From assembly GCF_020866905.1 (NCBI RefSeq), contig NZ_JAIVCC010000009.1, positions 124,001-188,000 of the forward strand: a stretch of 64,000 nucleotides of DNA, given 5' to 3'. The position numbers were made by a program, and so were the translations under genes. How positions within the stretch are numbered: position 1 is the stretch's first letter; each line of letters opens with the position of its first letter. The notes under the pieces were generated by a model. That model did not search any database, was not told the DNA's origin, and saw only the letters and a program-made list of their open reading frames with translations. The DNA is from Salinimicrobium sediminilitoris (GTDB lineage: Bacteria; Bacteroidota; Bacteroidia; Flavobacteriales; Flavobacteriaceae). Below, piece after piece: positions 37,491 to 46,642 of the stretch.

Positions 37491-37684
37491 ATGTTTTATT
37501 TAAAGGATAAAAGGTTGATTATTTCCCGAAATACCAGTGATTTCAAGTCTTTGTGCATTCTAAAACACTTAAATTTAGGCAAGTAAAAGCACACCCTTAG
37601 TTAAAAAAGTATTAAACATTAAATCTTCCGTTTTATCCTTCTTAGCTTTGAATGTGTTTGAAAATTCAGGAAGAAAAGATATCT
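37491..37684. promoter_or_regulatory. Divergent regulatory region between the glgE and treZ operons
   Basis: 194 bp serve both the glucan-building (leftward) and glucan-degrading (rightward) operons. A TAnnTTTG box (TAGCTTTG, 37643-37650) lies 34 bp upstream of the treZ ATG. No exact minus-strand match was seen for glgE. No clear operator palindrome stands out. Confidence 0.6.
37643..37650 (+). promoter_or_regulatory. Candidate -7 box for the treZ operon
   Basis: TAGCTTTG, exact match to TAnnTTTG, 34 bp upstream of the ATG at 37685; no clear -33 element. Confidence 0.4.
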
Positions 37685-39505
37685 ATGGGTAAGAAAGTTG
37701 GTGCAGTATATATAGGACATGAAAAGGTTGAGTTTTGCGTATGGGCACCTTTTGCCGAATCCATTGAAGTAGTCGTAAAAAATATACAGGAGCCGGTGGC
37801 TCTTACCAAAGATGATCAAGGTTACTGGTGTAAAACCCTTAATGATATAAAGCCGGGAACGCTGTACAAGTTCAGGCTGAATAAAAAGGATGAATTTCCA
37901 GATCCCGCCTCTCTTTCCCAGCCACAGGGTGTACATTCCTGGTCTCAGGTTATAGATCATTCCGGTCATTCCTGGCAGGACAACGCCTGGAAAGGTAGGG
38001 AGGTTGATGATATGATCATTTATGAACTCCATGTTGGAACTTTCACTCCTGCCGGAACTTTTGAGGCGATTATTGAAAAACTCGATCACCTCGAAGAATT
38101 GGGGATCAATACCCTGGAGTTGATGCCAATTGCACAATTTCCGGGAGAACGTAACTGGGGTTATGACGGGGTTTATCCTTTTGCAGTCCAGGATAGTTAT
38201 GGGGGAGTTAACGGTCTTAAAAAATTGATTGATGCCTGTCATGACCGCGGCTTCAGCATCTTGCTTGATGTGGTCTACAATCATCTTGGACCCGAAGGAA
38301 ATTATATTTCACAGTACGGGCCTTATTTCACAGATAAATACCACACTCCGTGGGGAAGCGCCCTCAATTTTGACGATGAATATTCTGATCCTGTGAGGCA
38401 TCATTTCATTCAGAATGCCTTAATGTGGCTTGAAGATTTTCACTTTGACGGACTTCGGCTGGATGCTGTCCATGAGATCATAGACCGCGGCGCAAGACAT
38501 TTTCTCAAAGAGCTGAGTGAGAAGACAGATGAGCTGGAAGCAAAGACGGGGAGAAGATATAATCTTATTGCCGAAAGTGATCTTAATGATACCAAATTAA
38601 TAAAAGAATATTCCGAAGGTGGTTTTGGATTGGAAGGCCAGTGGGTGGATGATTTTCATCATTCGCTACACACCGTTCTTACCGATGAAAAAGCCGGTTA
38701 TTATGCCGACTTCGGAAAAATGGAATATCTGAAAAAAGCTTTTAAACAAGCTTTTGTCTATGACGGCAAATATTCAAATTTCAGAAAACGAAGCGTCGGC
38801 AACAGCCCCAAAGGGCTGGATCCTTCCAATTTCGTTATTTGTATACAGAATCATGACCAGGTAGGGAACCGCTTGTTGGGAGAGCGACTGGCTGAACTGG
38901 TGAGTTTTGAAAAGCAAAAACTTGCTGCTGCAACCATGATCTCGTCTCCTTATGTTCCTATGCTCTTTATGGGTGAGGAGTTTGGCGAAAAGAACAGGTT
39001 TCAGTATTTTGTTAGTCATGGCGATGCCGATCTTGTACAAGCCGTACAGGAGGGGCGAAAAAAGGAATTTGAATATTTCTTCCATTCTCATGCTGAAGGA
39101 GAATTCCCCGACCCACAGGCCGAAACAACCTTTAAAAATTCCAGGCTCGACTGGCATTTTAAAGAAGAAGAGCAGAAAAAACACACCTTTGCCTTTTATA
39201 AAGAGTTGATAAAATTGAAAAAGGAAGGCGCTTTTGATCTTTTTAAAAGCCAAAGTATTAATACGGAAGCTGATGAGGAGAAGAAAATCCTGAAAGTTTC
39301 TGCCCGGGATGGAAATTCAGTTTTAATGGGGATCTATAACTTCGGAAACTCAGCTTATTCAGAAGAAATTTCAGAAAAAGAAAAACTGCAGGTACTAATA
39401 TTTTCTGCAGATAAAAAATGGGGAGGCGACAGGAAAATTGAAGACGTTTTAAATTCAGGAAAAATCAACGTTCCTGCGGAAGCGGTTTTGATCTACAGAT
39501 CTTAA
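37685..39505 (+). CDS. treZ: Malto-oligosyltrehalose trehalohydrolase (TreZ)
   Basis: About 606 aa from ATG 37685 (MGKKVGAVYIGHEKVEFCVWAP); an in-frame start at 37652 would add a poorly matching extension. It is GH13_10: an N-terminal CBM48-like domain, then IYELHVGTFTPAGTFEAI, the nucleophile Asp in FDGLRLDAVHEI, the acid Glu in LIAESDLND and IQNHDQVGNRLLG. It releases trehalose from maltooligosyl-trehalose made by TreY, encoded two genes downstream. It opens the rightward operon. A copy of the dispersed palindrome follows its stop. Confidence 0.95.
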   Translation: MGKKVGAVYIGHEKVEFCVWAPFAESIEVVVKNIQEPVALTKDDQGYWCKTLNDIKPGTLYKFRLNKKDEFPDPASLSQPQGVHSWSQVIDHSGHSWQDNAWKGREVDDMIIYELHVGTFTPAGTFEAIIEKLDHLEELGINTLELMPIAQFPGERNWGYDGVYPFAVQDSYGGVNGLKKLIDACHDRGFSILLDVVYNHLGPEGNYISQYGPYFTDKYHTPWGSALNFDDEYSDPVRHHFIQNALMWLEDFHFDGLRLDAVHEIIDRGARHFLKELSEKTDELEAKTGRRYNLIAESDLNDTKLIKEYSEGGFGLEGQWVDDFHHSLHTVLTDEKAGYYADFGKMEYLKKAFKQAFVYDGKYSNFRKRSVGNSPKGLDPSNFVICIQNHDQVGNRLLGERLAELVSFEKQKLAAATMISSPYVPMLFMGEEFGEKNRFQYFVSHGDADLVQAVQEGRKKEFEYFFHSHAEGEFPDPQAETTFKNSRLDWHFKEEEQKKHTFAFYKELIKLKKEGAFDLFKSQSINTEADEEKKILKVSARDGNSVLMGIYNFGNSAYSEEISEKEKLQVLIFSADKKWGGDRKIEDVLNSGKINVPAEAVLIYRS

Positions 39506-39517
39506 AAATATTTCCTC

Positions 39518-39536
39518 CCAAAAATGCCTTTTTTGG
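39518..39536. repeat. CAAAAATGNCATTTTTG palindrome copy
   Basis: CCAAAAATGCCTTTTTTGG, one mismatch from CCAAAAATGNCATTTTTGG, 12 bp after the treZ stop and upstream of the GH57 gene. Confidence 0.7.
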
Positions 39537-39580
39537 AACCTAATTTCCAGAATGGTAGTTCATTAACTAATTACAACATT

Positions 39581-42007
39581 ATGAGTAAGAAATATGTATG
39601 CGTGCACGGACATTTTTATCAACCGCCAAGGGAAAATCCATGGTTGAACAAGGTTGAGATACAGGAATCGGCATACCCTTATCACGACTGGAATCACAGG
39701 ATAAATGCAGAATGTTACGTAAGAAATTCGGCTTCCCGTATCCTTGATGAGGAGGGGAAGATCCAGGCTATCATGAATAATTATGCCTGGATGAGCTTTA
39801 ATATAGGTCCCACTTTACTGGCATGGATGCAGAGTGAAACGCCACAAACTTATGAGGCGATACTGGAGGCCGACAAGCAGAGCCAGGAAGCTTTTTCCGG
39901 ACACGGGTCTGCGCTGGCACAGGCTTATAACCATCTTATTATGCCCCTGGCCAATAAACGCGACCAGGAAACGCAGGTAATTTGGGGAATCGAGGATTTC
40001 AAATCCCGCTATAACCGTATGCCCGAAGGTATGTGGCTTGGTGAAACAGCGGTAAATACCGATGTTTTGGAGATGCTTGCCAAGCACGGGATCAAGTTCA
40101 CCATCCTATCTCCATATCAGGCAAAACAGGTGAGAAAGATTGGTGCTAAAGACTGGGAAGACGCGAGTGATGCTAAAGTAAATACCCGCCGTGCCTATAA
40201 ATGTAATTTACCTTCTGGTAACGAGATAAGCCTTTTCTTTTATGATGGCCCCGCTTCACAGGCCGTTGCTTTTGAAGGTCTGCTGAATAATGGAGAGGCT
40301 TTTGCCGACAGGTTAAGAGGTCAATTCGACGAAGATGATGATGATATGGAATTGGTGCACATAGCTACAGATGGAGAGAGTTATGGTCACCACCATAAAC
40401 TGGGAGAGATGGCACTTTCTTACTGCCTGCACTCCCTGGAAGAAGATGAAGATCTAAATCTTACCATTTATGGTGAATTCCTTGAAAAATTCCCTCCCGA
40501 ATATGAGGCTCAAATCATTGAAGATACCTCATGGAGCTGTTACCATGGCGTGGAGCGTTGGCGCAGCGATTGTGGTTGTAATACAGGTGGGAATGAAGAC
40601 TGGAACCAGGAGTGGCGTAAACCTCTTAGAGAGGCATTCGACCAGGTTCGGGAAAAGCTAATTACCCTCTACGAAAAGAAAATGGAGCCTTTTTCTTCAG
40701 ATCCCTGGGGAGTGAGAAATAAATATATCCAGGTGATCCTGGACCGGGACACTGCCAACGTAAAAAAGTTTCTTTCTGAAAATTTTGGAGATGGACTTTC
40801 TAAAGAAGACGAAGTTAAGTTGCTTAAGCTGCTCGAAATGCAGTACCACACTATGTTGATGTACACCAGTTGTGGCTGGTTCTTCGACGAGGTAAGTGGG
40901 ATTGAGTCTATGCAGGATATTTTTTATGCGCAAAGGGCGGTGCAACTGGCCGAAGAGATAAGTGGCGACAGTTATGAACCCGATTTTGTGGAATCCCTTA
41001 AGAAGATCCCGAGCAACATCCCGGAATATGGAACGGTACATAAAGCTTACGAGCTGTATGTAAAACCAATGGAGCTCGATATGATAAGGATTGGTGCTCA
41101 CTACGCGGTCTCTTCGATTTTCGAGGAGTTTCCTGAAGAAGTTACACTTTACAACTTTAGTGCTACCATAAAAGCCAGCCATTATTACGAAGCCGGAAAA
41201 CAGAAATTAATGATCGCCCGCACTGAGTTCCGCAGTGATATTACCTGGGAAGATCTCGATATTTCCTATGCGGTTCTTTATATGGGAGATCATCATATTT
41301 TTGGAGGGGTGAGGCAGTACATTAGTCCCGAAGCGCTCGAAGAACTTCACGATAAAATGTCATATTATTTCGAAAAAGGTAATATCTACGAGATCTTTAA
41401 TCTTATGGATACACACTTTGGAAATCACAATTACTCCTTCTGGCACTTGTTCCGTGATGAGCAACACCTCATTATGAAACAGGTGATGGAAACTAATCTT
41501 ACAGGGGCCGAGGGCGCCATGCAACAGCTTTACGACAATACTTACCCTTTACTTAAGACTTTCCAGGAGATAAATATGCGTGTACCTTCCAGGCTCAAGC
41601 TGCCGGTGGAAATGGCAGTAAATAACAGGCTGGTAAAGGAGCTTAAGAAGAAAGATTGCAACTTAAAGAAACTGGAAAGCCAAATAAAGTCGGCGGTGTC
41701 AATACAGGCCAATCTTGATATGGTAACTCTTAATTTCCTGGCGGACAGGCAACTAACCGAAAGAATGCTGGAGCTGGAGCAGAAACCATTAGATCTTAAG
41801 TTGCTTAAAAAGGTAAATACCTTTCTAAAAATGCTGGAAGACACACCTTTGTCGCCAGAAAAATGGGAAGCACAAAATATTACCTTTGGAATCAAGGAAA
41901 ATCATTACCAGGATATGTTTAAACGCAGTGAAGATGGAGATGAATCCGCTTCCAAGTGGGTGCAGGCTTTCCAGGAACTTGAGGAATCTGTTAATCTCTC
42001 CCTGTAA
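39581..42007 (+). CDS. Glycoside hydrolase family 57 / DUF3536 protein
   Basis: About 808 aa from ATG 39581 (MSKKYVCVHGHFYQPPREN); a start at 39524 would run through the palindrome. GH57 motifs are visible: HGHFYQP at ~9-15, GHGSALAQAYNHLIMPL, the nucleophile Glu in GMWLGETAVN (~155) and a catalytic Asp in ATDGESYGHH (~264). A long DUF3536 region makes up the C-terminal half. GH57 enzymes act on alpha-glucans (amylase, branching, pullulanase). Position between treZ and treY, where TreX-type debranching enzymes often sit, suggests action on the same glucan; this is inference. Confidence 0.88.
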   Translation: MSKKYVCVHGHFYQPPRENPWLNKVEIQESAYPYHDWNHRINAECYVRNSASRILDEEGKIQAIMNNYAWMSFNIGPTLLAWMQSETPQTYEAILEADKQSQEAFSGHGSALAQAYNHLIMPLANKRDQETQVIWGIEDFKSRYNRMPEGMWLGETAVNTDVLEMLAKHGIKFTILSPYQAKQVRKIGAKDWEDASDAKVNTRRAYKCNLPSGNEISLFFYDGPASQAVAFEGLLNNGEAFADRLRGQFDEDDDDMELVHIATDGESYGHHHKLGEMALSYCLHSLEEDEDLNLTIYGEFLEKFPPEYEAQIIEDTSWSCYHGVERWRSDCGCNTGGNEDWNQEWRKPLREAFDQVREKLITLYEKKMEPFSSDPWGVRNKYIQVILDRDTANVKKFLSENFGDGLSKEDEVKLLKLLEMQYHTMLMYTSCGWFFDEVSGIESMQDIFYAQRAVQLAEEISGDSYEPDFVESLKKIPSNIPEYGTVHKAYELYVKPMELDMIRIGAHYAVSSIFEEFPEEVTLYNFSATIKASHYYEAGKQKLMIARTEFRSDITWEDLDISYAVLYMGDHHIFGGVRQYISPEALEELHDKMSYYFEKGNIYEIFNLMDTHFGNHNYSFWHLFRDEQHLIMKQVMETNLTGAEGAMQQLYDNTYPLLKTFQEINMRVPSRLKLPVEMAVNNRLVKELKKKDCNLKKLESQIKSAVSIQANLDMVTLNFLADRQLTERMLELEQKPLDLKLLKKVNTFLKMLEDTPLSPEKWEAQNITFGIKENHYQDMFKRSEDGDESASKWVQAFQELEESVNLSL

Positions 42008-44646
42008 TGAAAAATCCTGTTTCAACATATCGCGTTCAGCTTTCTCCGGAATATACTTTTGATGATCTCAACGAGATCATAGATTACCTCGAAGAGTTTG
42101 GAATTTCGACCGTTTATTCGGCTCCCTTTTTCCAGGCGCGCCGGGGAAGTAGTCATGGTTATGATATTATCGATCCTTTTCGATTAAATAAAGAGATAGG
42201 GAGACTTGACATGTTCAGAAAAATTAGTTCAAAACTGAAGCAAAAAAATATGTCATGGCTGCAGGATATTGTTCCCAATCATATGGCCTATGATGGTAAT
42301 AACGTTTGGCTACAGGATATTTTTGAGCTGGGTCCCGACTCTACTCATTACAAATCCTTTGACATTGACTGGGAACAATCGGGCAAAGTGATGGCACCTT
42401 TTCTGGGAAATCCTTTGGCTGAAGTAATTAAGAATAAAGAGCTGCAGCTAAAGGTCTCAAAAAAGGGATTTTTCTTTAAGTATTTTGATCATGAATATTT
42501 AGCTGCGGCGCGTTCCTACGCTTCCATCCTTGGCGACCAACTAGGGGGCAAATGGGAAGAGAAGTTTCGAAACTTAACGGTTAAAGAGGAAAAATGGCAG
42601 GAATTGAAAGAATATTTTCTGCGGGAATATCAGAAAGATCCGGAATTCAGTAATAAAATTAATAGCAGGATAAAAGAGATAAATGCTTCCGAAGAAAAGC
42701 TGAAGGAAATCCTGGAGGAACAGTATTTTCTGCCGGCTCACTGGAAAGAGACCGAAGAAAATATCAATTACAGAAGATTTTTTACGATCAACGATCTCAT
42801 TTGTCTTCGCATGGAAGACAAAAAGGTTTTTGAAAGTTACCACCGGTTTATTCTGCAGTTATGCGAAGAGAACCTTATCCACGGCCTGCGAATAGACCAT
42901 ATTGACGGCCTGTTGGATCCAAAGGAATATCTGGAATGGCTTCGGGTAAAACTGGGGTCAGATTTTTATATTACTATCGAGAAGATCCTGGAATGGGATG
43001 AAAAACTACCTGTACACTGGCCGGTTGAAGGTACCAGTGGATACGGATTTCTTGCTACAGTTAATCAATTGCTTACCGATCCTACCGGGGAAGAGAAATT
43101 TTTAGAAGCCTATCAAAAGCTTTACCCTAAAAACTCAGATTATCATGATCTGGTTTATGAGCAAAAGCTGTTCATCCTTACCGAAAGAATGTGGGGCGAG
43201 TATAAGAACCTTTGGGAAATGGCTTTAAATCTAGATCTTCTGGATGAGGAAGAAAATAACCGGAAGGCTTTGGGAGCCTTTTTGGCTGCTTTCCCTGTCT
43301 ACAGGATCTATCCCGAAGAATATCCCCTTAGAAAGCGGCAGAAAAAGATAATAGAATCTGCTTTTCAAACTGCGCAAGGTCATAAGCCGGAGCTGGAAAA
43401 GGAGTTGGAGCAAGTGAAAGATGTCTTCCTGGGAGAAGCTCAAAAAGATCGTGATAACATGCTGCAGTTTCTTCAAAGATGCCAGCAGTTCACAGGTCCT
43501 TTGGCCGCAAAGGGAGTGGAAGACACTACTTTTTATATTTTCAATGAATTGATCTCTCATAACGAAGTAGGGGATTCTCCCGAAAATTTCGGACTTTCTG
43601 TAGCTGGATTTCATGAGCGAATGAAATTAAGGATGGAAGATTTTCCGCTTTCAATAAATGCCACCGCTACTCATGACACCAAGCGTGGAGAAGATGCCCG
43701 AATGAGAATTAACGTGCTGAGCGAAATAGGTGAGGAGTGGTTTAAAAAAGTGGAAGACTGGCGGAAAATAGCTAAAGATGTGAGAAAAGATCCGGCCATT
43801 CCCGATGCCAATGAAGAGTATTTCATATTTCAGATGCTCATAGGTGCCTGGCCTCACACAGGAGAGCCAGGAGAGGAGTTTTTGGAAAGATCTACTGCCT
43901 ACCTTCAAAAGGTGCTGCGGGAGGCAAAAGAGCATTCTTCATGGGCCGATCCCAATATTGATTACGAGAATAAAGTTTTCGATTTCCTAAAGGCTCTGCT
44001 GAACTCCTCGCAGTTTCAAGATTCATTTAATAGATTTCAGAAAAAGATTTCTGCCTACGGTTCTCTAAAATCTCTTTCTCAATCTCTGCTGAAAATCACC
44101 GCACCCGGAATCCCTGATGTTTACCAGGGAACCGAACTTTGGGACCTGAGCTACGTAGATCCCGATAACAGAAGACCTGTAGATTACGAACTCCGGAAGA
44201 AATATCTTTCAGAACTAAATGCTGTGGCTCCTGAAGATCTTCAACAGGAAATTCAGACTTTGAAACAGGATTATACCTCCGGAAAAATCAAGATGTTCTG
44301 CGTTCATCGCGCTCTTAATTCCCGAATGCAAATTCCCGGCACTTTTGAAAAAGGGGAATATGTACAGCTGGAAGTAAAAGGGGAGATGGCAGATAAAATT
44401 CTCGCCTTTGCCCGCAGGGATGAAGAAAATGCTGCAATAGTTGTAGTTCCCGTGATGGTAGTCGATCTTTTTACTGAAGATCTTCAGGTAAAAAACTTAC
44501 AGCAAGAGCTGAAAGTCATTCTGCCCAAAAACTTTCCAGGAACCTTCAAAAATGTCTTTTCGGGAGAGGAATTTTCTTCAGATGAAATTGCAATTAAAGA
44601 TCTTTTTAAAGATTTTCCTGTCGCACTTTTAAAACAAGACACATAA
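42007..44646 (+). CDS. treY: Malto-oligosyltrehalose synthase (TreY)
   Basis: 879 aa, GH13_26. It converts the reducing end of a glucan chain to a trehalosyl terminus, which TreZ then cleaves. Evidence: PVSTYRVQLSPEYTFDDL at the N-terminus, GSSHGYDIIDPFRLN, the nucleophile Asp in IHGLRIDHIDGLLDP, Glu in YITIEKILEWDE, and TATHDTKRGEDARMR. GVEDTTFY and APGIPDVYQGTE are also family blocks. The ATG shares its A with the upstream TAA (TAATG), so translation is coupled to the GH57 gene. It is a full-length member. Confidence 0.96.
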   Translation: MKNPVSTYRVQLSPEYTFDDLNEIIDYLEEFGISTVYSAPFFQARRGSSHGYDIIDPFRLNKEIGRLDMFRKISSKLKQKNMSWLQDIVPNHMAYDGNNVWLQDIFELGPDSTHYKSFDIDWEQSGKVMAPFLGNPLAEVIKNKELQLKVSKKGFFFKYFDHEYLAAARSYASILGDQLGGKWEEKFRNLTVKEEKWQELKEYFLREYQKDPEFSNKINSRIKEINASEEKLKEILEEQYFLPAHWKETEENINYRRFFTINDLICLRMEDKKVFESYHRFILQLCEENLIHGLRIDHIDGLLDPKEYLEWLRVKLGSDFYITIEKILEWDEKLPVHWPVEGTSGYGFLATVNQLLTDPTGEEKFLEAYQKLYPKNSDYHDLVYEQKLFILTERMWGEYKNLWEMALNLDLLDEEENNRKALGAFLAAFPVYRIYPEEYPLRKRQKKIIESAFQTAQGHKPELEKELEQVKDVFLGEAQKDRDNMLQFLQRCQQFTGPLAAKGVEDTTFYIFNELISHNEVGDSPENFGLSVAGFHERMKLRMEDFPLSINATATHDTKRGEDARMRINVLSEIGEEWFKKVEDWRKIAKDVRKDPAIPDANEEYFIFQMLIGAWPHTGEPGEEFLERSTAYLQKVLREAKEHSSWADPNIDYENKVFDFLKALLNSSQFQDSFNRFQKKISAYGSLKSLSQSLLKITAPGIPDVYQGTELWDLSYVDPDNRRPVDYELRKKYLSELNAVAPEDLQQEIQTLKQDYTSGKIKMFCVHRALNSRMQIPGTFEKGEYVQLEVKGEMADKILAFARRDEENAAIVVVPVMVVDLFTEDLQVKNLQQELKVILPKNFPGTFKNVFSGEEFSSDEIAIKDLFKDFPVALLKQDT

Positions 44647-44647
44647 T

Positions 44648-46153
44648 ATGAAATTAGAAAGAAGCAGTGGTGTTCTTTTACATATAACCTCCTTACCGGG
44701 AGAATTTGGAATAGGGGATCTGGGCCCGGAAGCTTTTAAGTTTCTCGATTTTCTTAAAAAATCGGGATACACTTACTGGCAAATTCTTCCGTTAAATCCT
44801 ACAGATGGGATCTACCATCATTCCCCTTACAGCAGTCATTCGGCTTTTGCCGGGAATCCTCTGTTGATTAGTCCGGAATTATTGGAGGAAGAAGGATATA
44901 TCGATCTTAAGGATTTTCCTGTGCCTTCAGGAATGAAGTCTGAAAAGGTCATTTTTGAAACGGTAGAAATGTATAAGCAGCAGATTTTTAATGCCGCTTA
45001 TAAAAAATTCAAAAGCAGTAATCAAAAAGATCCCGACTTTGCTGAATTTACAAAGACGCATGAAGGATGGCTGGATAATTACAGTCTCTACCTGGCTTTG
45101 CGCTACAAATACGATAAAGCTAATTGGACCAATTGGCCAAAAGAATTACGGGACAGGGAACCGGAAGCTCTGGAAAAAGCAAGACATGAATTGAGTGAAC
45201 AAATAGAACGTGAGAAGTTTATTCAGTTTCTTTTCTTTTCTCAATGGTCCCGTTTAATACTGGAGGCGCACGGGCAGGGGATCAAAATCTTTGGAGATGT
45301 ACCTTTTTACGTAAACCACGACAGTGCCGACTGTTGGGCGAATCCCGAAATATTTAAACTGGATGAGCAAAAAGAACCTACCCATATTTCGGGTGTACCA
45401 CCAGATCTTTTCAGTAAAACAGGTCAATTATGGGGAACTCCGGTTTATGATTGGGAGGAACTTAAAAAGGATGGATATGAATGGTGGATGGAGCGCCTGC
45501 GACAAAATCTCCTGTTGTTTGATGTTGTGAGGATAGACCATTTTAGGGCATTTGCCGATTATTGGGAGGTGCCTGCAGAGGAGAAGACTGCTATCAACGG
45601 AAAATGGGAAAATACTCCCGGTGTTGATTTCTTCAAGAAGGTGCAAACAGAATTTCCCGAAATGCCTTTTATAGCCGAAGATCTTGGGATTTTGGACCAG
45701 CCGGTTTACGATTTACTGGATGAATTTGATTTCCCGGGAATGAAAGTTTTACAATTCGCTTTTGGGGATCCAAATCGCAGGAATCCATATATACCTTATA
45801 ACCACCAATTCAACAGCATTGTTTATACGGGGACGCACGATAATAACACTACGCGGGGCTGGCTAATGGACAGTGATAAAAAAGTTCAGGAACATTTAGA
45901 TCGATATATCGGTCAAAAGATAACTAAAGAAAATGTTCATGAAGTACTGGGACGTATGGCCTTAGGATCTATTGCTGCAATAGCGATACTTCCTTTGCAG
46001 GATATTTTAGGATTGGGGAGTGAGGCTATAATGAATACTCCCGGCAGTACAAAAGGGAACTGGTGCTGGCGCACAACTTCTGAAGAAATAGCCGGTTTAA
46101 ATACAGAAAAACTGTTTGAAGAAAATGAGCTCTACGGAAGAATTCAGAAATAA
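44648..46153 (+). CDS. malQ: 4-alpha-glucanotransferase (amylomaltase, GH77)
   Basis: 501 aa, standard amylomaltase length. It transfers glucan segments between maltooligosaccharides. Motifs: SSGVLLHITSLPGEFGIGDLG, HHSPYSSHSAFAGNPLLISPE, the nucleophile Asp in VVRIDHFRAFADYWEVP, Glu in FIAEDLG and YTGTHDNNTTRGW. It starts 1 bp after treY stops and ends the rightward operon. A palindrome copy and a strong hairpin follow the stop. Confidence 0.97.
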   Translation: MKLERSSGVLLHITSLPGEFGIGDLGPEAFKFLDFLKKSGYTYWQILPLNPTDGIYHHSPYSSHSAFAGNPLLISPELLEEEGYIDLKDFPVPSGMKSEKVIFETVEMYKQQIFNAAYKKFKSSNQKDPDFAEFTKTHEGWLDNYSLYLALRYKYDKANWTNWPKELRDREPEALEKARHELSEQIEREKFIQFLFFSQWSRLILEAHGQGIKIFGDVPFYVNHDSADCWANPEIFKLDEQKEPTHISGVPPDLFSKTGQLWGTPVYDWEELKKDGYEWWMERLRQNLLLFDVVRIDHFRAFADYWEVPAEEKTAINGKWENTPGVDFFKKVQTEFPEMPFIAEDLGILDQPVYDLLDEFDFPGMKVLQFAFGDPNRRNPYIPYNHQFNSIVYTGTHDNNTTRGWLMDSDKKVQEHLDRYIGQKITKENVHEVLGRMALGSIAAIAILPLQDILGLGSEAIMNTPGSTKGNWCWRTTSEEIAGLNTEKLFEENELYGRIQK

Positions 46154-46160
46154 AAACCTT

Positions 46161-46178
46161 CCAAAAATGACATTTTAG
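46161..46178. repeat. CAAAAATGNCATTTTTG palindrome copy
   Basis: CCAAAAATGACATTTTAG, near-consensus, 8 bp after the malQ stop. Confidence 0.6.
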
Positions 46179-46221
46179 AATAATGAAAAAACCCGGAGAT
46201 TAATCCGGGTTTTTCATTATT
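46179..46221. terminator. Bidirectional terminator between malQ and the copper-protein gene
   Basis: A long inverted repeat: left arm 46179-46197 ending in ACCCGGA, right arm 46204-46221 beginning TCCGGGT, with one extra A in the left arm. Its flanks supply T-runs in both directions, fitting the convergent neighbours. Confidence 0.85.
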
Positions 46222-46222
46222 C

Positions 46223-46543
46223 TTAGGCTGCATATTGTCTGCAAGCTTCTGCACATTCGCGGCAGGCTTCTGCACAGTCCTGGCAGTGTTGAGTTTCATG
46301 TTTTTTACACTCCTCAGCACATTGTGTACATACCATTTCACAGTATTTCACAAGCCCTGCAACATTGGCATCCTTGATAGTTAATATATCTGCAAGAGAT
46401 GCGCAGGCAGAGGCACAGACCTTATCTTTTCTTATACAATCTACCATCTTCTTGAGGTTGTCCTCATCAAGACAGGCATCTGCACAATGGTTACAATGGT
46501 TAATACAGTTCGACAGCTTATTTAAAAATTCCTGATTTTTCAT
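46223..46543 (-). CDS. Four-helix-bundle copper-binding protein (Csp-like, DUF326)
   Basis: 106 aa with 16 cysteines, many as CxxC or CxxxC on predicted helices: NCINHCNHCADAC, VCASAC, YCEMVCTQCAEEC, HCQDCAEACRECAEAC. This is the pattern of bacterial copper-storage proteins that fill a four-helix core with Cu(I). There is no signal peptide, so it is probably cytosolic (Csp3-like). The gene is co-oriented with and 100 bp downstream of nosY, which is notable since nitrous oxide reductase needs many copper ions. Copper binding here is inferred from family. Confidence 0.85.
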   Translation of the reverse strand: MKNQEFLNKLSNCINHCNHCADACLDEDNLKKMVDCIRKDKVCASACASLADILTIKDANVAGLVKYCEMVCTQCAEECKKHETQHCQDCAEACRECAEACRQYAA

Positions 46544-46642
46544 TTTTAATTGGTTTTTGGTTAAACTTTAATTCAATTTTTAAGTTAACCAAATGATCTG
46601 CTTAGGAGCTCCAAACTGCTGTTAAACAATGTTTACTAAAGG

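Noticed and set aside
39524-39580. Upstream ATG start for the GH57 gene
   Set aside because: The extra 19 residues are encoded by the palindromic repeat and unconserved-looking sequence; the GH57 motif begins just after ATG 39581.
44545-44561. Palindrome-like TCAAAAATGTCTTTTCG in treY
   Set aside because: It is a partial match in coding DNA and does not keep the dyad symmetry, so it is probably chance.
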